Assembly (NCBI GenBank): GCA_964607755.1
Contig: CAZSMC010000010.1
Location: forward strand, 22,471 to 86,470
Source of the DNA: CAZSMC01 sp964607755
Lineage (GTDB): Bacteria > Zhuqueibacterota > Zhuqueibacteria > Residuimicrobiales > Krinioviventaceae
Direction: 5' to 3'
DNA: 64,000 bases
Positions 8,165 to 16,863 of the stretch are shown here, piece by piece. Both the position numbers and the translations under genes were made by a program. The notes below the pieces were generated by a model. The model did not search any database. It was given only the letters and a program-made list of their open reading frames with translations, and was not told the DNA's origin. Each line of letters begins with the position of its first letter. Positions within the stretch are counted from its first letter, which is position 1.

Positions 8165-9154
8165 ATGACAGTCGATATTAACGCGATTAATGCGAAAATT
8201 GAAAGAGAAAGCGAATTTGTTGAAAAGATCACCAACGAAGTTGGCAAGGTTATTGTCGGTCAAAATTATATGATTGAACGGTTGCTGATCGGACTGTTAT
8301 CGAACGGCCACATTTTGCTGGAAGGCGTTCCCGGCCTGGCAAAGACCATGGCTGTCAGCACGTTGTCGAATACTATCGACACACATTTTCAGCGCATTCA
8401 GTTCACCCCGGATCTTTTGCCCGCCGATATCATGGGAACCGTTATTTATGAACAAAAAACCGGTATGTTTTCTGTAAAAAAAGGACCTGTGTTTGCCAAT
8501 CTGGTTTTGGCAGATGAAATTAACCGCTCACCGGCCAAGGTTCAATCGGCTCTGCTGGAAGCTATGCAGGAACGACAAATTACACTGGGCGATGAGACGT
8601 TCAAGCTTCCGGAACCGTTTCTTGTGTTAGCAACGCAAAATCCCATCGAGCAGGAAGGAACTTATCCGCTCCCCGAGGCCCAGGTCGACCGGTTTATGCT
8701 CAAACTGTCAATCGATTATCCAAAACGGGATGAAGAACTGGAAATCATGCGCCGCATGACAAAAATTGACAAGCCGTTTGCTGGCGCCATTGTTTCTCCA
8801 AAAGACATTGTCCAGGCCCGAAAAGCAGTTCATGATGTGTACATTGACGAAAAAATCGAAAACTATATCGTTGATATTGTGTTTGCCACGCGAAAGCCGC
8901 AAGATTATGGCCTGACTGATCTGCAGGAACTCATCGCGTATGGCGCATCACCGCGTGCTTCTATTTATCTGAGCATGGCGGCCAGAGCTCATGCCTTTTT
9001 GCGCCGGCGTGGTTATGTGACGCCCGAGGATGTCCGTTCAATTGGCATGGATGTGCTGCGTCACCGGGTTATCACCACTTACGAAGCCGAGGCCGAAGAG
9101 ATCACGCCTGAGGATGTAGTTCGCAAGGTTCTAAATAAAATTGAAGTGCCGTAA
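8165..9154 (+). CDS. moxR: MoxR-family AAA+ ATPase
   Basis: A 329-aa cytoplasmic AAA+ ATPase. MoxR proteins act as chaperones that activate metal-binding VWA proteins; here the VWA partners (DUF58, BatA, BatB) follow in the same run. Walker A (EGVPGLAKTM) is near residue 55, Walker B (LVLADEINRSP) near 114, sensor 1 (VLATQNPIEQEGTYPLPEAQ) near 156, and the C-terminal lid contains YGASPRASIYL. The length is typical. AGGAGG upstream of ATG 8165 sets the start. Confidence 0.96.
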   Translation: MTVDINAINAKIERESEFVEKITNEVGKVIVGQNYMIERLLIGLLSNGHILLEGVPGLAKTMAVSTLSNTIDTHFQRIQFTPDLLPADIMGTVIYEQKTGMFSVKKGPVFANLVLADEINRSPAKVQSALLEAMQERQITLGDETFKLPEPFLVLATQNPIEQEGTYPLPEAQVDRFMLKLSIDYPKRDEELEIMRRMTKIDKPFAGAIVSPKDIVQARKAVHDVYIDEKIENYIVDIVFATRKPQDYGLTDLQELIAYGASPRASIYLSMAARAHAFLRRRGYVTPEDVRSIGMDVLRHRVITTYEAEAEEITPEDVVRKVLNKIEVP

Positions 9155-9263
9155 AAAAGGCATTTATGTGTTTTGAACAAGTGCGTGATCAATAAATTCA
9201 AAAATATGAAACCCATTTTCAAATCAGCTTAAAACAAAAAAGTAAAAACAGACGATATATCAC

Positions 9264-10142
9264 GTGATTCCAAAAGAGATACTCAAAAAAGTTAAACGGA
9301 TTGAGATTCAGACTCGAGGGCTGGTCAATGATGTTTTTTCAGGTGAATATCACTCGGTGTTTAAAGGCCGGGGCATGGAATTTTCCGAAGTCCGCGAGTA
9401 CCAGATCGGCGATGATATCCGTACAATCGACTGGAACGTAACTGCGAGACAGGGACATCCCTATGTCAAAGTGTTTGAAGAAGAACGCGAACTGACTGTG
9501 ATGTTGCTTGTCGATGTGAGTTCGTCCGGTGAGTTTGGCACGTTCGAGCAAATGAAAGGCGAAATCGCTGCCGAAATTTGTGCATTGTTGGCTTTTTCTG
9601 CGATTAAAAACAATGACAAAGTCGGACTTTTTATTTTTTCTGAAAAGGTGGAAAAATTCATTCCGCCTAAAAAAGGAAAATCTCATGTGCTGCGCGTCAT
9701 CCGGGAAATTCTCTATCACGAACCTGAAGGCACGCAAACCAATATCACCGAAGCACTGGAATATCTTTCTCATATTACCCGACGGCGCGCTGTAGTGTTT
9801 CTCGTATCCGATTTTATGAGCAGCGGTTACGAAAAGGCACTCCAGATTGCCAACCGGCGCCATGACATGGTTGCTATTACCATCACCGATCCACGGGAAA
9901 TAGAACTGCCCGATGTTGGTTTTATCGAGCTTGAAGATGCAGAGACCGGCGAAACATTTCTGGTCGATACAAGTAGCGCCGGCGTGCGAAACGAGTTCGC
10001 CGAAACCACTCATGCCAACATTGAAGAACGGGAGAAACTTTTCCGCTCACTCAATGTTGATTATATTGATATTCGTACTGACCATTCTTATATCGAACCG
10101 TTAATTCGATTTTTTCGTATGCGAGCGAAAAGATTCCGCTAA
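9264..10142 (+). CDS. DUF58 domain protein (VWA-like, MoxR partner)
   Basis: A 292-aa cytoplasmic protein. The diagnostic DUF58 core GRGMEFSEVREYQIGDDIR (from residue 36) with RTIDWNVTAR is present, followed by a von Willebrand A-type fold with the MIDAS-like DVSSS near residue 82 and a later VSDFMS. It starts at GTG 9264; no strong Shine-Dalgarno is visible. This is the standard second gene of MoxR/Bat operons and presumably binds the MoxR ATPase. A 109-bp spacer separates it from moxR, longer than other spacers here, with no promoter I can identify. Confidence 0.93.
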   Translation: MIPKEILKKVKRIEIQTRGLVNDVFSGEYHSVFKGRGMEFSEVREYQIGDDIRTIDWNVTARQGHPYVKVFEEERELTVMLLVDVSSSGEFGTFEQMKGEIAAEICALLAFSAIKNNDKVGLFIFSEKVEKFIPPKKGKSHVLRVIREILYHEPEGTQTNITEALEYLSHITRRRAVVFLVSDFMSSGYEKALQIANRRHDMVAITITDPREIELPDVGFIELEDAETGETFLVDTSSAGVRNEFAETTHANIEEREKLFRSLNVDYIDIRTDHSYIEPLIRFFRMRAKRFR

Positions 10143-10156
10143 CTTTGGAGGATGTC

Positions 10157-11101
10157 ATGTATAAATTTAAATACGGATTAATCATTTCGCTTTTCAGCCT
10201 TTTGGCTTTTGTTTTTTTGGCCGGCTGCGAACAGGAAACTAAACCGGCTGTTGACGGAGACAAGCTACGGGAATATGCCGGTGATCTGGTAAACCGGGCT
10301 TTGTACAAACAAGCCATTGAGACGTATGAAAAGTACCTGGACAATTATAAAATCGATGATCGTGAAAAAGCTAATGTGAATTACATCATTGCCAACACTT
10401 ACTTTGAGCGTCTTAAAGATTATGAAAATGCTTTGACCTACTATTTAAAAATAAAGCACCTTTACCCGAAAAGCAATTTGCTCGATGAAGTGAATAAAAA
10501 AGTCGTTGCCTGTCTGGAACGGCTGGAGCGCACCGAAGACGCTCAGCAAGCGATGGAAGAAGCGGTCCAGCTTGATCCGGACCAGGTGACGAAAAAGCGG
10601 CCTGGCGAAGTCGTTGCCAGAATCGGTGATCGCGAAATCACCCAAGGTGATCTGGATTTCGAAATCAGCCAGTTGCAGCCCAGCTTGCGTGCTCAGTTCA
10701 AGACAAAAGATCAAAAATTAAAATTTCTGCGCGAATATGTGGCGACTGAGCTGCTTTACAACACGGCAAAACGTGCGGGATTGGATAAAAATCAACAAGT
10801 TATTGAAGGAACTTTCCAGGCAAAAAAATCGTTAATGGTGAACAAACTTTTACAACAGCGCATTGCTGACAAGGTTGAGATCGATCAGGACGATATTGAG
10901 CTTTATTACCAGGCCCACAAAGACCGGTATGTGGAAAAAGACGATGAAGGTAATGTAATTCGGCAGAAATCACTTGATAAAGTTCGTCAGCAAGTGGCAC
11001 AAGATTTACAAATGCAAAAATATCAGGATGCTTATCAGGGCTTGATCGAAAAGATGTTTATGGCCGAAGGCGTTGAGTTTTTCGAAAACCGGGTGCAATG
11101 A
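10157..11101 (+). CDS. TPR/SurA-N-like lipoprotein without a parvulin domain
   Basis: A 314-aa predicted lipoprotein. ATG 10157 is set by GGAGG at 10146-10150; the upstream in-frame TTG is not used. The signal peptide ends in the lipobox LAGC (about residue 24). Residues 35-150 form TPR-like helical repeats (YKQAIETYEKYLDN, YENALTYYLKIKHLYPKSN). Residues 165-300 resemble the N-terminal chaperone part of SurA/PrsA foldases (VVARIGDREITQGDLDFEIS, then YVATELLYNTAKRAGL). The parvulin PPIase module expected between the helical halves appears absent: the protein goes from ELYYQAHKDRYVE almost directly to the closing helix. It lies inside the Bat run, so a role helping envelope Bat proteins fold is an inference. 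Confidence 0.75.
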   Translation: MYKFKYGLIISLFSLLAFVFLAGCEQETKPAVDGDKLREYAGDLVNRALYKQAIETYEKYLDNYKIDDREKANVNYIIANTYFERLKDYENALTYYLKIKHLYPKSNLLDEVNKKVVACLERLERTEDAQQAMEEAVQLDPDQVTKKRPGEVVARIGDREITQGDLDFEISQLQPSLRAQFKTKDQKLKFLREYVATELLYNTAKRAGLDKNQQVIEGTFQAKKSLMVNKLLQQRIADKVEIDQDDIELYYQAHKDRYVEKDDEGNVIRQKSLDKVRQQVAQDLQMQKYQDAYQGLIEKMFMAEGVEFFENRVQ

Positions 11102-11155
11102 AAAATCGGCTGCCAATTTACTTAAAAATAATATTCGGATACGTAGCAAATATTT

Positions 11156-12193
11156 ATGGACACGATAATAACAGGAAAGATACTACCAAAAAGTGTTCTT
11201 TTTTTCGGTTTATTTCTAGCATGTTTTGCCCGGGGACAAATCTCGGTCGAATCAAAAGTCGATAGTAGTGAAATTTTTATAGGCGATGAAATCAATTACT
11301 CTGTAATTGTTCGTCATGCTCCGGACGTCAATGTTAATATGCCTTCTCTGGCGGAAAATCTGGGCATGTTTGAAATACGGGATTATAATGTTCAGGAACC
11401 GGAGAACGAAGATGGTCAGATGATCGTCGAACGTACCAACTATGTTATATCAACATTTGATACCGGAGAGTTTCAAATTCCAGAGCTCACCATTGGTTAC
11501 ATAGTTGGCGATGACAGCACTCGCCGTACCATAATAACAGAACCTATCAATATTCTTGTAAAAAGCCTGAATCCTGATGAGGCTGGTGATATTCGAGATA
11601 TCAAACCACCGCTCATTCCACCGCGAGATTACCGCCTGCTTGCCACATGGGCTGCTTTAGGATTGCTTGGCATAGCTGTGTTGTTTTTTCTCATTTATTA
11701 CATAAAACAGCGAAGGGCAGGGAAACCGATCCTGCCGAAACGGGTCAAACCGCCGCGTCCCGCTCATGAGGTCGCTTTTGAAGAATTGGACGAGCTGAAA
11801 AACAGCAATTTGCTGGAAGGTGCTAAATATAAAACATATTATTCGCGATTGTCTGAAATCGTGCGACGTTACATTGAAAACAGATATTTCATCCCTGCCA
11901 TGGAAATGACAACTTTTGAACTTTTAACAAGTGTGGAAACAGAACAGTTAAATCCCGAGGAATTGTCCGTGCTTCGAGATTTGCTGACCCGGTGCGATCT
12001 GGTCAAGTTTGCCCGTTTTGTTCCTTCTCAGCCGGAGCATGAACAGTCCTTTCAAGCGGCATACGATTTTGTCGATCGTACTAAAATGGTATTAATGGAA
12101 CCGGAAGAAGAACCACAACCTGAACAGGAAGAATTTGCTCCTCAAGCCGCGGTTGTTGACACGGAATCCGTGGAGGAGGTGAAAAATGTTTAG
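11156..12193 (+). CDS. BatD-like single-pass membrane protein (second of three)
   Basis: A 345-aa protein: signal peptide/anchor (VLFFGLFLACFARGQ), a beta-rich extracytoplasmic domain (ISVESKVDSSEIFIGDEINY onward), a membrane helix near 161-183 (TWAALGLLGIAVLFFLIYYI), then a cytoplasmic helical domain and an acidic tail (MEPEEEPQPEQEEF). The N-terminal strand motif is of the BatD type. The cytoplasmic part (LSEIVRRYIENRYFIPAMEM, LLTRCDLVKFARFVPS) matches the equivalent part of 7183-8133 and of BatD. It overlaps batA by 8 bp, so the two are translationally coupled. DUF4381-like is an alternative name for the C-terminal half. Confidence 0.8.
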   Translation: MDTIITGKILPKSVLFFGLFLACFARGQISVESKVDSSEIFIGDEINYSVIVRHAPDVNVNMPSLAENLGMFEIRDYNVQEPENEDGQMIVERTNYVISTFDTGEFQIPELTIGYIVGDDSTRRTIITEPINILVKSLNPDEAGDIRDIKPPLIPPRDYRLLATWAALGLLGIAVLFFLIYYIKQRRAGKPILPKRVKPPRPAHEVAFEELDELKNSNLLEGAKYKTYYSRLSEIVRRYIENRYFIPAMEMTTFELLTSVETEQLNPEELSVLRDLLTRCDLVKFARFVPSQPEHEQSFQAAYDFVDRTKMVLMEPEEEPQPEQEEFAPQAAVVDTESVEEVKNV

Positions 12194-13184
12194 GTTTGCA
12201 AATCCCGAATTTCTGATATTACTCCTCGTTATACCAGGAATGATTTACTGGCACCTCAGACGTTCCCGGATCCGCAAAGGCACAGCCACGCTTCGGTATT
12301 CAAATATCGGAGTGGTCAAAAAAACAAAAATATCGCCTCTGAAGCGTTATCGTCATGTGCTGCTTGTTTTACGGACATTAGCGGTTGCTCTGATAGTTAT
12401 TGCTATTGCCAGGCCGCAATCCGGGCAAAGCGAGTCCGAGGTGCACACCGAAGGCATCGACATTGTTCTGGCTATGGACATTTCCAGCAGTATGCTGGCG
12501 GAAGATTTCAAACCTAAAAATAGAATCAGCGCTGCCAAAGAAGTGGCTGCAGATTTTATCCAGGGCCGGGCCAATGATCGCATCGGTTTGGTTGTCTTTG
12601 CGTCCCAAAGCTTTACACAATGCCCGCTAACTCTTGATTATGGTCTTTTATTACAGTTTCTAAAAGATATCGAAATTGGCATGATTGCAGATGGCACGGC
12701 CATTGGCATGGCGCTTGGCAATTGTGTGAATAGATTAAAGCAGAGCAAAGCCAAGAGTAAGGTGATCATTTTATTAACTGACGGCCGGAACAATCGAGGT
12801 GAATTGGACCCGCAAACAGCGGCCAAAGTTGCCAAAGCGTTTGATATTCGCATCTACACCATTGGCGCCGGGAAACGCGGCGAAGCGCTTTATCCGGTGG
12901 ACGATCCGGTGTGGGGCAAGCGTTATGTCAAAATGCCTGTGCAAATCGACGAAAAACTGTTAAAAGACGTCGCCAATATTACCGGCGGTAAATATTTCCG
13001 TGCCACAGACCGGACCAGTCTGGAACAAATCTATGCCGAAATAGGTAAACTGGAAAAAACTAAAATCGAGGTCAAAGAATATACACGATACAAGGAACTG
13101 TTTTTTTCTTATGTCATAGCCGCCCTGGTGTTGCTACTTTTGGAAATTGTTCTGGCAAATACCGTATTTCGCAAGATACCTTAA
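12186..13184 (+). CDS. batA: BatA, von Willebrand factor A domain membrane protein
   Basis: A 332-aa inner-membrane protein. Two N-terminal membrane segments (about 7-25 and 58-78) precede a VWA domain facing the periplasm, whose metal-ion-dependent adhesion site DISSS lies at about residues 98-102. The conserved RIGLVVFAS...TQCPLTLDY block and ILLTDGRNNRGE follow. A C-terminal anchor is near 308-328 (FFSYVIAALVLLLLEIVLA). GGAGGAGG upstream of ATG 12186 lies within the end of the previous gene. BatA and BatB form a complex implicated in aerotolerance and stress survival in Bacteroides and relatives. Confidence 0.95.
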   Translation: MFRFANPEFLILLLVIPGMIYWHLRRSRIRKGTATLRYSNIGVVKKTKISPLKRYRHVLLVLRTLAVALIVIAIARPQSGQSESEVHTEGIDIVLAMDISSSMLAEDFKPKNRISAAKEVAADFIQGRANDRIGLVVFASQSFTQCPLTLDYGLLLQFLKDIEIGMIADGTAIGMALGNCVNRLKQSKAKSKVIILLTDGRNNRGELDPQTAAKVAKAFDIRIYTIGAGKRGEALYPVDDPVWGKRYVKMPVQIDEKLLKDVANITGGKYFRATDRTSLEQIYAEIGKLEKTKIEVKEYTRYKELFFSYVIAALVLLLLEIVLANTVFRKIP

Positions 13185-13216
13185 CCCATGTAAACTGAAA
13201 GAGGCTGTTCGAACTT

Positions 13217-14236
13217 ATGTTCCGTTTTTCACAACAAGTCATGCTGTATGCACTTTGGCTGATACCGCTGCTCATTGTTTTTTACTATTTTGCTTTTAGA
13301 GCGAAAAAAAAGGCTATGCAGAAATTCGGCAATATGGAACTGTTGAAAAAACTCAGCCGGAACACCAGCCGAAAACGCCAGGTGTTCAAAACAGCGCTCA
13401 TTCTTTTTTCAGTATTTTTTTTAATATTTTCGCTGGCGCGTCCGCAAATTGGAACTAAAATAGAAGAAGTGAAACGCAAAGGCATCGATATTTTAATTGC
13501 TATTGATGTGTCAAAATCGATGATGGCAAGAGACATTAAACCCAGCCGTTTAGACAAAGCCAAACACGAAGTTGAAGGACTGATACGCCGTTTGCGTGGT
13601 GACCGCATAGGCTTGATTGCTTTTGCCGGTGTACCTTTTGTCCAATGTCCGCTTACTTTGGATTATGGAGCTGCTAAAATTTTCCTCGATATCATGGAGC
13701 CTGATTTAATTCCAACGCCAGGTACGGCAATCGGAGGAGCCATACAAAAAGCCATAGAAACGTTTGACAAAACCGAGCGCAAGCACAAGGTGTTGATTCT
13801 CATCACAGACGGTGAGGACCACAAAGGTGATGCTTTGAAATATGCCAAAGAAGCGGAACGGGAAGGCATCATTATTTATACGGTTGGAATTGGTTCACGA
13901 GAGGGAGAGCCAATTCCGGCAAAAGACGGCACAGGATTTGAGAAGGACAGAGATGGTGCAGTCATTATCACAAAATTAGATGAATTGACGCTGGAAAAAA
14001 TTGCTCTGCAAACCGGTGGAAAATATTACCGCGCTACCAGCGGCGAAGATGAACTGGACAAAATATACAACGATATCGCCAGGATGGAAAAGAAAGAACT
14101 GGGCTCGTTAAAATTTTCGCAATTCGAAGACCGCTTTCAATATTTTCTTGCTTTTGCTTTGATTCTTTTAATTGTTGAATATGTGCTTCCAGAACGTATC
14201 CGGGTAAAGCGTGAGTGGCGCGGACGGTTCATGTAG
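13217..14236 (+). CDS. batB: BatB, von Willebrand factor A domain membrane protein
   Basis: A 339-aa paralogue of BatA with the same topology: N-terminal membrane helices near 10-27 and 55-75, a VWA domain with MIDAS DVSKS at about residue 97, GLIAFAGVPFVQCPLTLDYG, LILITDGEDHKGD and a C-terminal anchor (FLAFALILLIVEYVL). It is separated from batA by 32 bp and followed 18 bp later by batC. It probably works with BatA at the periplasmic face of the inner membrane. Confidence 0.95.
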   Translation: MFRFSQQVMLYALWLIPLLIVFYYFAFRAKKKAMQKFGNMELLKKLSRNTSRKRQVFKTALILFSVFFLIFSLARPQIGTKIEEVKRKGIDILIAIDVSKSMMARDIKPSRLDKAKHEVEGLIRRLRGDRIGLIAFAGVPFVQCPLTLDYGAAKIFLDIMEPDLIPTPGTAIGGAIQKAIETFDKTERKHKVLILITDGEDHKGDALKYAKEAEREGIIIYTVGIGSREGEPIPAKDGTGFEKDRDGAVIITKLDELTLEKIALQTGGKYYRATSGEDELDKIYNDIARMEKKELGSLKFSQFEDRFQYFLAFALILLIVEYVLPERIRVKREWRGRFM

Positions 14237-14254
14237 AAAGGAACGGTGAATTTT

Positions 14255-15022
14255 ATGAGAATATTGATTTATCTTTTTATTCTCGTTATAGTCTCGAATC
14301 AGATGGGTTTTTCACAACCTGGACGTAAAAAGATTGTCGAGGGCAATAAATTATTTCAACAAGAACAATACGATGCCGCCTTGAACAAATACCGGGACGC
14401 CCAGGTGAACAATCCGGAATCTCCGTTGCTGAAATTTAACATTGGCGATGCTGAATACAAGAAAAACAAGTATGAAGAAGCGATAAAAAATTTTGAACAA
14501 TCTTTAAATACGGATGATGTGATCGAACAATCCAAAGCTTACTACAATATGGGCAATTCTCTGTACCGGCTTGGTAAATTGCCCGAAAGCATTATGGCTT
14601 ATAAAAAGGCGCTGGAATTAAATCCCGATGACAAAGACGCCAAATATAATTTGGAATTTGTCAGGAAACAGCTCAAGGACAAAAGCGACAAAAATCAGCA
14701 AAATCAGAATCAGCAACAGCAACAGCAACAGCAACAAAATCAACAGCAGCAACAGAATGATCAAGACAAACAACAAAACCAGCAAGAGCAGCAACAGCAA
14801 CAACAGCAGCAACAGCAAGAGGAGCAGCAGAGTCTTGAGAGCGATGAGGAGAGGGAGCAACAAGAACAGCAACAACAACAGCAGCCTGTTGAGCCCACTG
14901 AAGAAATGTCCAAAGAAGATGCCGAACGAATTTTACAGGCGTTACAAGAAGACCAGGAAAAAATGAAAGATGCCCGCAAACAAAAAATCCAGGGTAATGT
15001 TCAGGTGCTAAAGGACTGGTAA
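14255..15022 (+). CDS. batC: BatC, TPR protein with poly-Gln tail
   Basis: A 255-aa exported TPR protein. It has a signal peptide (MRILIYLFILVIVSNQMGFSQ), three TPR units (about 30-140; GNKLFQQEQYDAALNKYRDA, YYNMGNSLYRLGKLPESIMA), then a low-complexity tail in which Gln dominates, and a short charged C-terminus. The start is ambiguous: AAAGGA at 14237-14242 is 12 nt from ATG 14255 and only 3 nt from GTG 14246. The stop overlaps the batD ATG by one base (TAATG). BatC is thought to scaffold BatA/BatB with BatE; this role comes from the family. Confidence 0.88.
   Translation: MRILIYLFILVIVSNQMGFSQPGRKKIVEGNKLFQQEQYDAALNKYRDAQVNNPESPLLKFNIGDAEYKKNKYEEAIKNFEQSLNTDDVIEQSKAYYNMGNSLYRLGKLPESIMAYKKALELNPDDKDAKYNLEFVRKQLKDKSDKNQQNQNQQQQQQQQQNQQQQQNDQDKQQNQQEQQQQQQQQQQEEQQSLESDEEREQQEQQQQQQPVEPTEEMSKEDAERILQALQEDQEKMKDARKQKIQGNVQVLKDW
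14696..14886 (+). repeat. CAG/CAA low-complexity tract encoding poly-Gln in batC
   Basis: Dense runs of CAG and CAA codons interrupted by AAT, GAC, GAG and AAA. The use of both Gln codons suggests selection on the protein rather than a pure trinucleotide expansion. It also produces spurious long ORFs on other frames (poly-Leu and poly-Cys). Confidence 0.9.
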
Positions 15023-16863
15023 TGTTAAAAATTGTGAAAAACATCATCACATTTCTATTCGTTTTTAGTATTGGAGTGTCTATTGGCGCCGAGCCGCTCA
15101 CTGTGACCACCTCTGTGGACAAAACCCGGTTGGCTGTTGGCCAGCAGATTTTGTTTACTGTGGAATTGTCCGGTGAAGCCGCGCAAAAAGTGGGCAATCC
15201 GGAACTGCCAAGCATGAACGGGTATCTTAACTATTTAGGTTCGAGAGGCACGTCGCAAAACATCTCGTTTGTAAATGGTAAAATGAGTGTATCCAAATCG
15301 TTCAATTATTATTACATGGCAGCCAAAGAAGGAACCTTTACCATTCCGCCTGTCAAAGTCAGTCATAAAGGCAAAACATATTCGTCTGAACCCATTCAGA
15401 TCACTATTATAAAATCTGATTCGGCTGATCAGCAATCCGGTTCGCAGCAATCGCAGCAGCAACTTTCTGATGAAGAGTCAAAGGAAATTACCGACGAGTT
15501 AATGCTCCGAGCCATTGTAGACAAGAAAAAAGTCTATCAAAATCAGCCAGTTATCGTTACTTATCGAATCTATGCACGAGTCAATGTGTCCAGTTACGGG
15601 ATATCAAAATTGCCGGAACTGACCGGCTTCTGGGCTGAAGATTTTCAGATGCCGTCTAATCCAACAACGCGGCAGCAAATTATTAATGGAAAACGATATA
15701 CAATTGCAGATATCAAAAAACAGGCTCTTTTTCCCACATCGCCTGGTGAAAAAACCATCGGTTCAATGGTTTTGGAATGCGACGTTCGTGTTCGCCGAAA
15801 TACCAACCGGGATATTTTCGATTCGTTTTTTGATGATCCGTTTTTCGGGCGATCGGTACGAAGAAACATAAGCTCAAAACCGGTTAAAATAGATGTTATT
15901 CCCTTCCCGTCAGAGAACAAACCGGCAGATTTTTCAGGCGCTGTCGGGAATTACACTTTTGATGTTTCGGTGGACAAAAAAGAGGTTGAAACGAACGAAG
16001 CGGTAACGCTCAAAGTCAGAATTTCAGGAACCGGTAATATCAAACTTTTACCGCAACCAAACGTTCAAATTCCGCCAGATTTTGAGCAATATGCTCCTGA
16101 AGTGGCGCAAAACATTCAGCGCTCCGGCAATACCATCAGCGGTCAAAAAACGTTCGAATATGTGCTGGTTCCGCGATTTCCTGGAAAGCAGCGCATTGCA
16201 CCGGTCACTTTTTCATATTTTGATCCCAAAACAAAACAGTACTACACACTAAAATCGGAAGAGATTATTATTGCGGTTCGAAAGAGTGCCGATCAGTTTA
16301 TCGCTTCATCTGGTTCCGGTTTGAGCAAACGGGAAGTCGAACTTCTCGGCAAGGATATTCGATTTATCAAGCTGTCGTCGGATAATTTCCAACGTATCGG
16401 CTCTCGGTTTTACTCGAGTTTTCTTTTTTATGCCCTTGCCATAGGACCGTTGTTTTTACTGGGCGTGGCTTTTGCCTATAAATCTCATATTGATAAACTC
16501 CATCAGAACGAGGCGTACGCCCGCAGCCGCAGAGCCAACGCGATTGCCATGAAACGACTGGGCAAGGCAAAGGCGGTTTTGGATGTGAATTCCCAAAAAG
16601 AATTTTATGCAGAAATTGCCGACGCCCTTTACGGCTTTGTCGCTGACAAGCTGAACAAGGAAAAGGCCGGACTCATCAGGACAGAAGTAGAGAGTGAATT
16701 TGAACACCATTCCATAGACCCTGATGTGAGAAACGAATATTTCGACTTGCTGAACCGATGTGATTTTATGCGTTTTGCCCCGTCCGATGTGACGTTCGAG
16801 GATATGAAAGATTTTTATCAACGGGCAAAACAGGTTATTATTAAACTGGAAAAAGCTCTTTAA
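15022..16863 (+). CDS. batD: BatD family protein
   Basis: A 613-aa BatD: signal peptide (about 1-23), an N-terminal beta-sandwich with the family opening (VTTSVDKTRLAVGQQILFTV), a Gln/Ser-rich linker near 135-150, further beta-sandwich domains to about 430, a membrane helix near 467-489 (FLFYALAIGPLFLLGVAFAY) and a cytoplasmic helical domain (IADALYGFVADKLNKEKAGL, LLNRCDFMRFAPSDVT). It is full length for the family, starts one base inside the batC stop, and is followed without spacing by batE. BatD proteins are required for Bat function but have no known enzymatic activity. The C-terminal domain is shared with two other proteins of this operon. Confidence 0.94.
   Translation: MLKIVKNIITFLFVFSIGVSIGAEPLTVTTSVDKTRLAVGQQILFTVELSGEAAQKVGNPELPSMNGYLNYLGSRGTSQNISFVNGKMSVSKSFNYYYMAAKEGTFTIPPVKVSHKGKTYSSEPIQITIIKSDSADQQSGSQQSQQQLSDEESKEITDELMLRAIVDKKKVYQNQPVIVTYRIYARVNVSSYGISKLPELTGFWAEDFQMPSNPTTRQQIINGKRYTIADIKKQALFPTSPGEKTIGSMVLECDVRVRRNTNRDIFDSFFDDPFFGRSVRRNISSKPVKIDVIPFPSENKPADFSGAVGNYTFDVSVDKKEVETNEAVTLKVRISGTGNIKLLPQPNVQIPPDFEQYAPEVAQNIQRSGNTISGQKTFEYVLVPRFPGKQRIAPVTFSYFDPKTKQYYTLKSEEIIIAVRKSADQFIASSGSGLSKREVELLGKDIRFIKLSSDNFQRIGSRFYSSFLFYALAIGPLFLLGVAFAYKSHIDKLHQNEAYARSRRANAIAMKRLGKAKAVLDVNSQKEFYAEIADALYGFVADKLNKEKAGLIRTEVESEFEHHSIDPDVRNEYFDLLNRCDFMRFAPSDVTFEDMKDFYQRAKQVIIKLEKAL

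Noticed and set aside
9339..10013. A 224-codon minus-strand open frame
   Set aside because: It lies wholly opposite the DUF58 gene, with no ribosome site or family signal.
14618..14979. Long poly-Leu, poly-Cys and poly-Ser/Asn open frames on both strands
   Set aside because: They are shadows of the CAG/CAA tract in batC and have no start signals.
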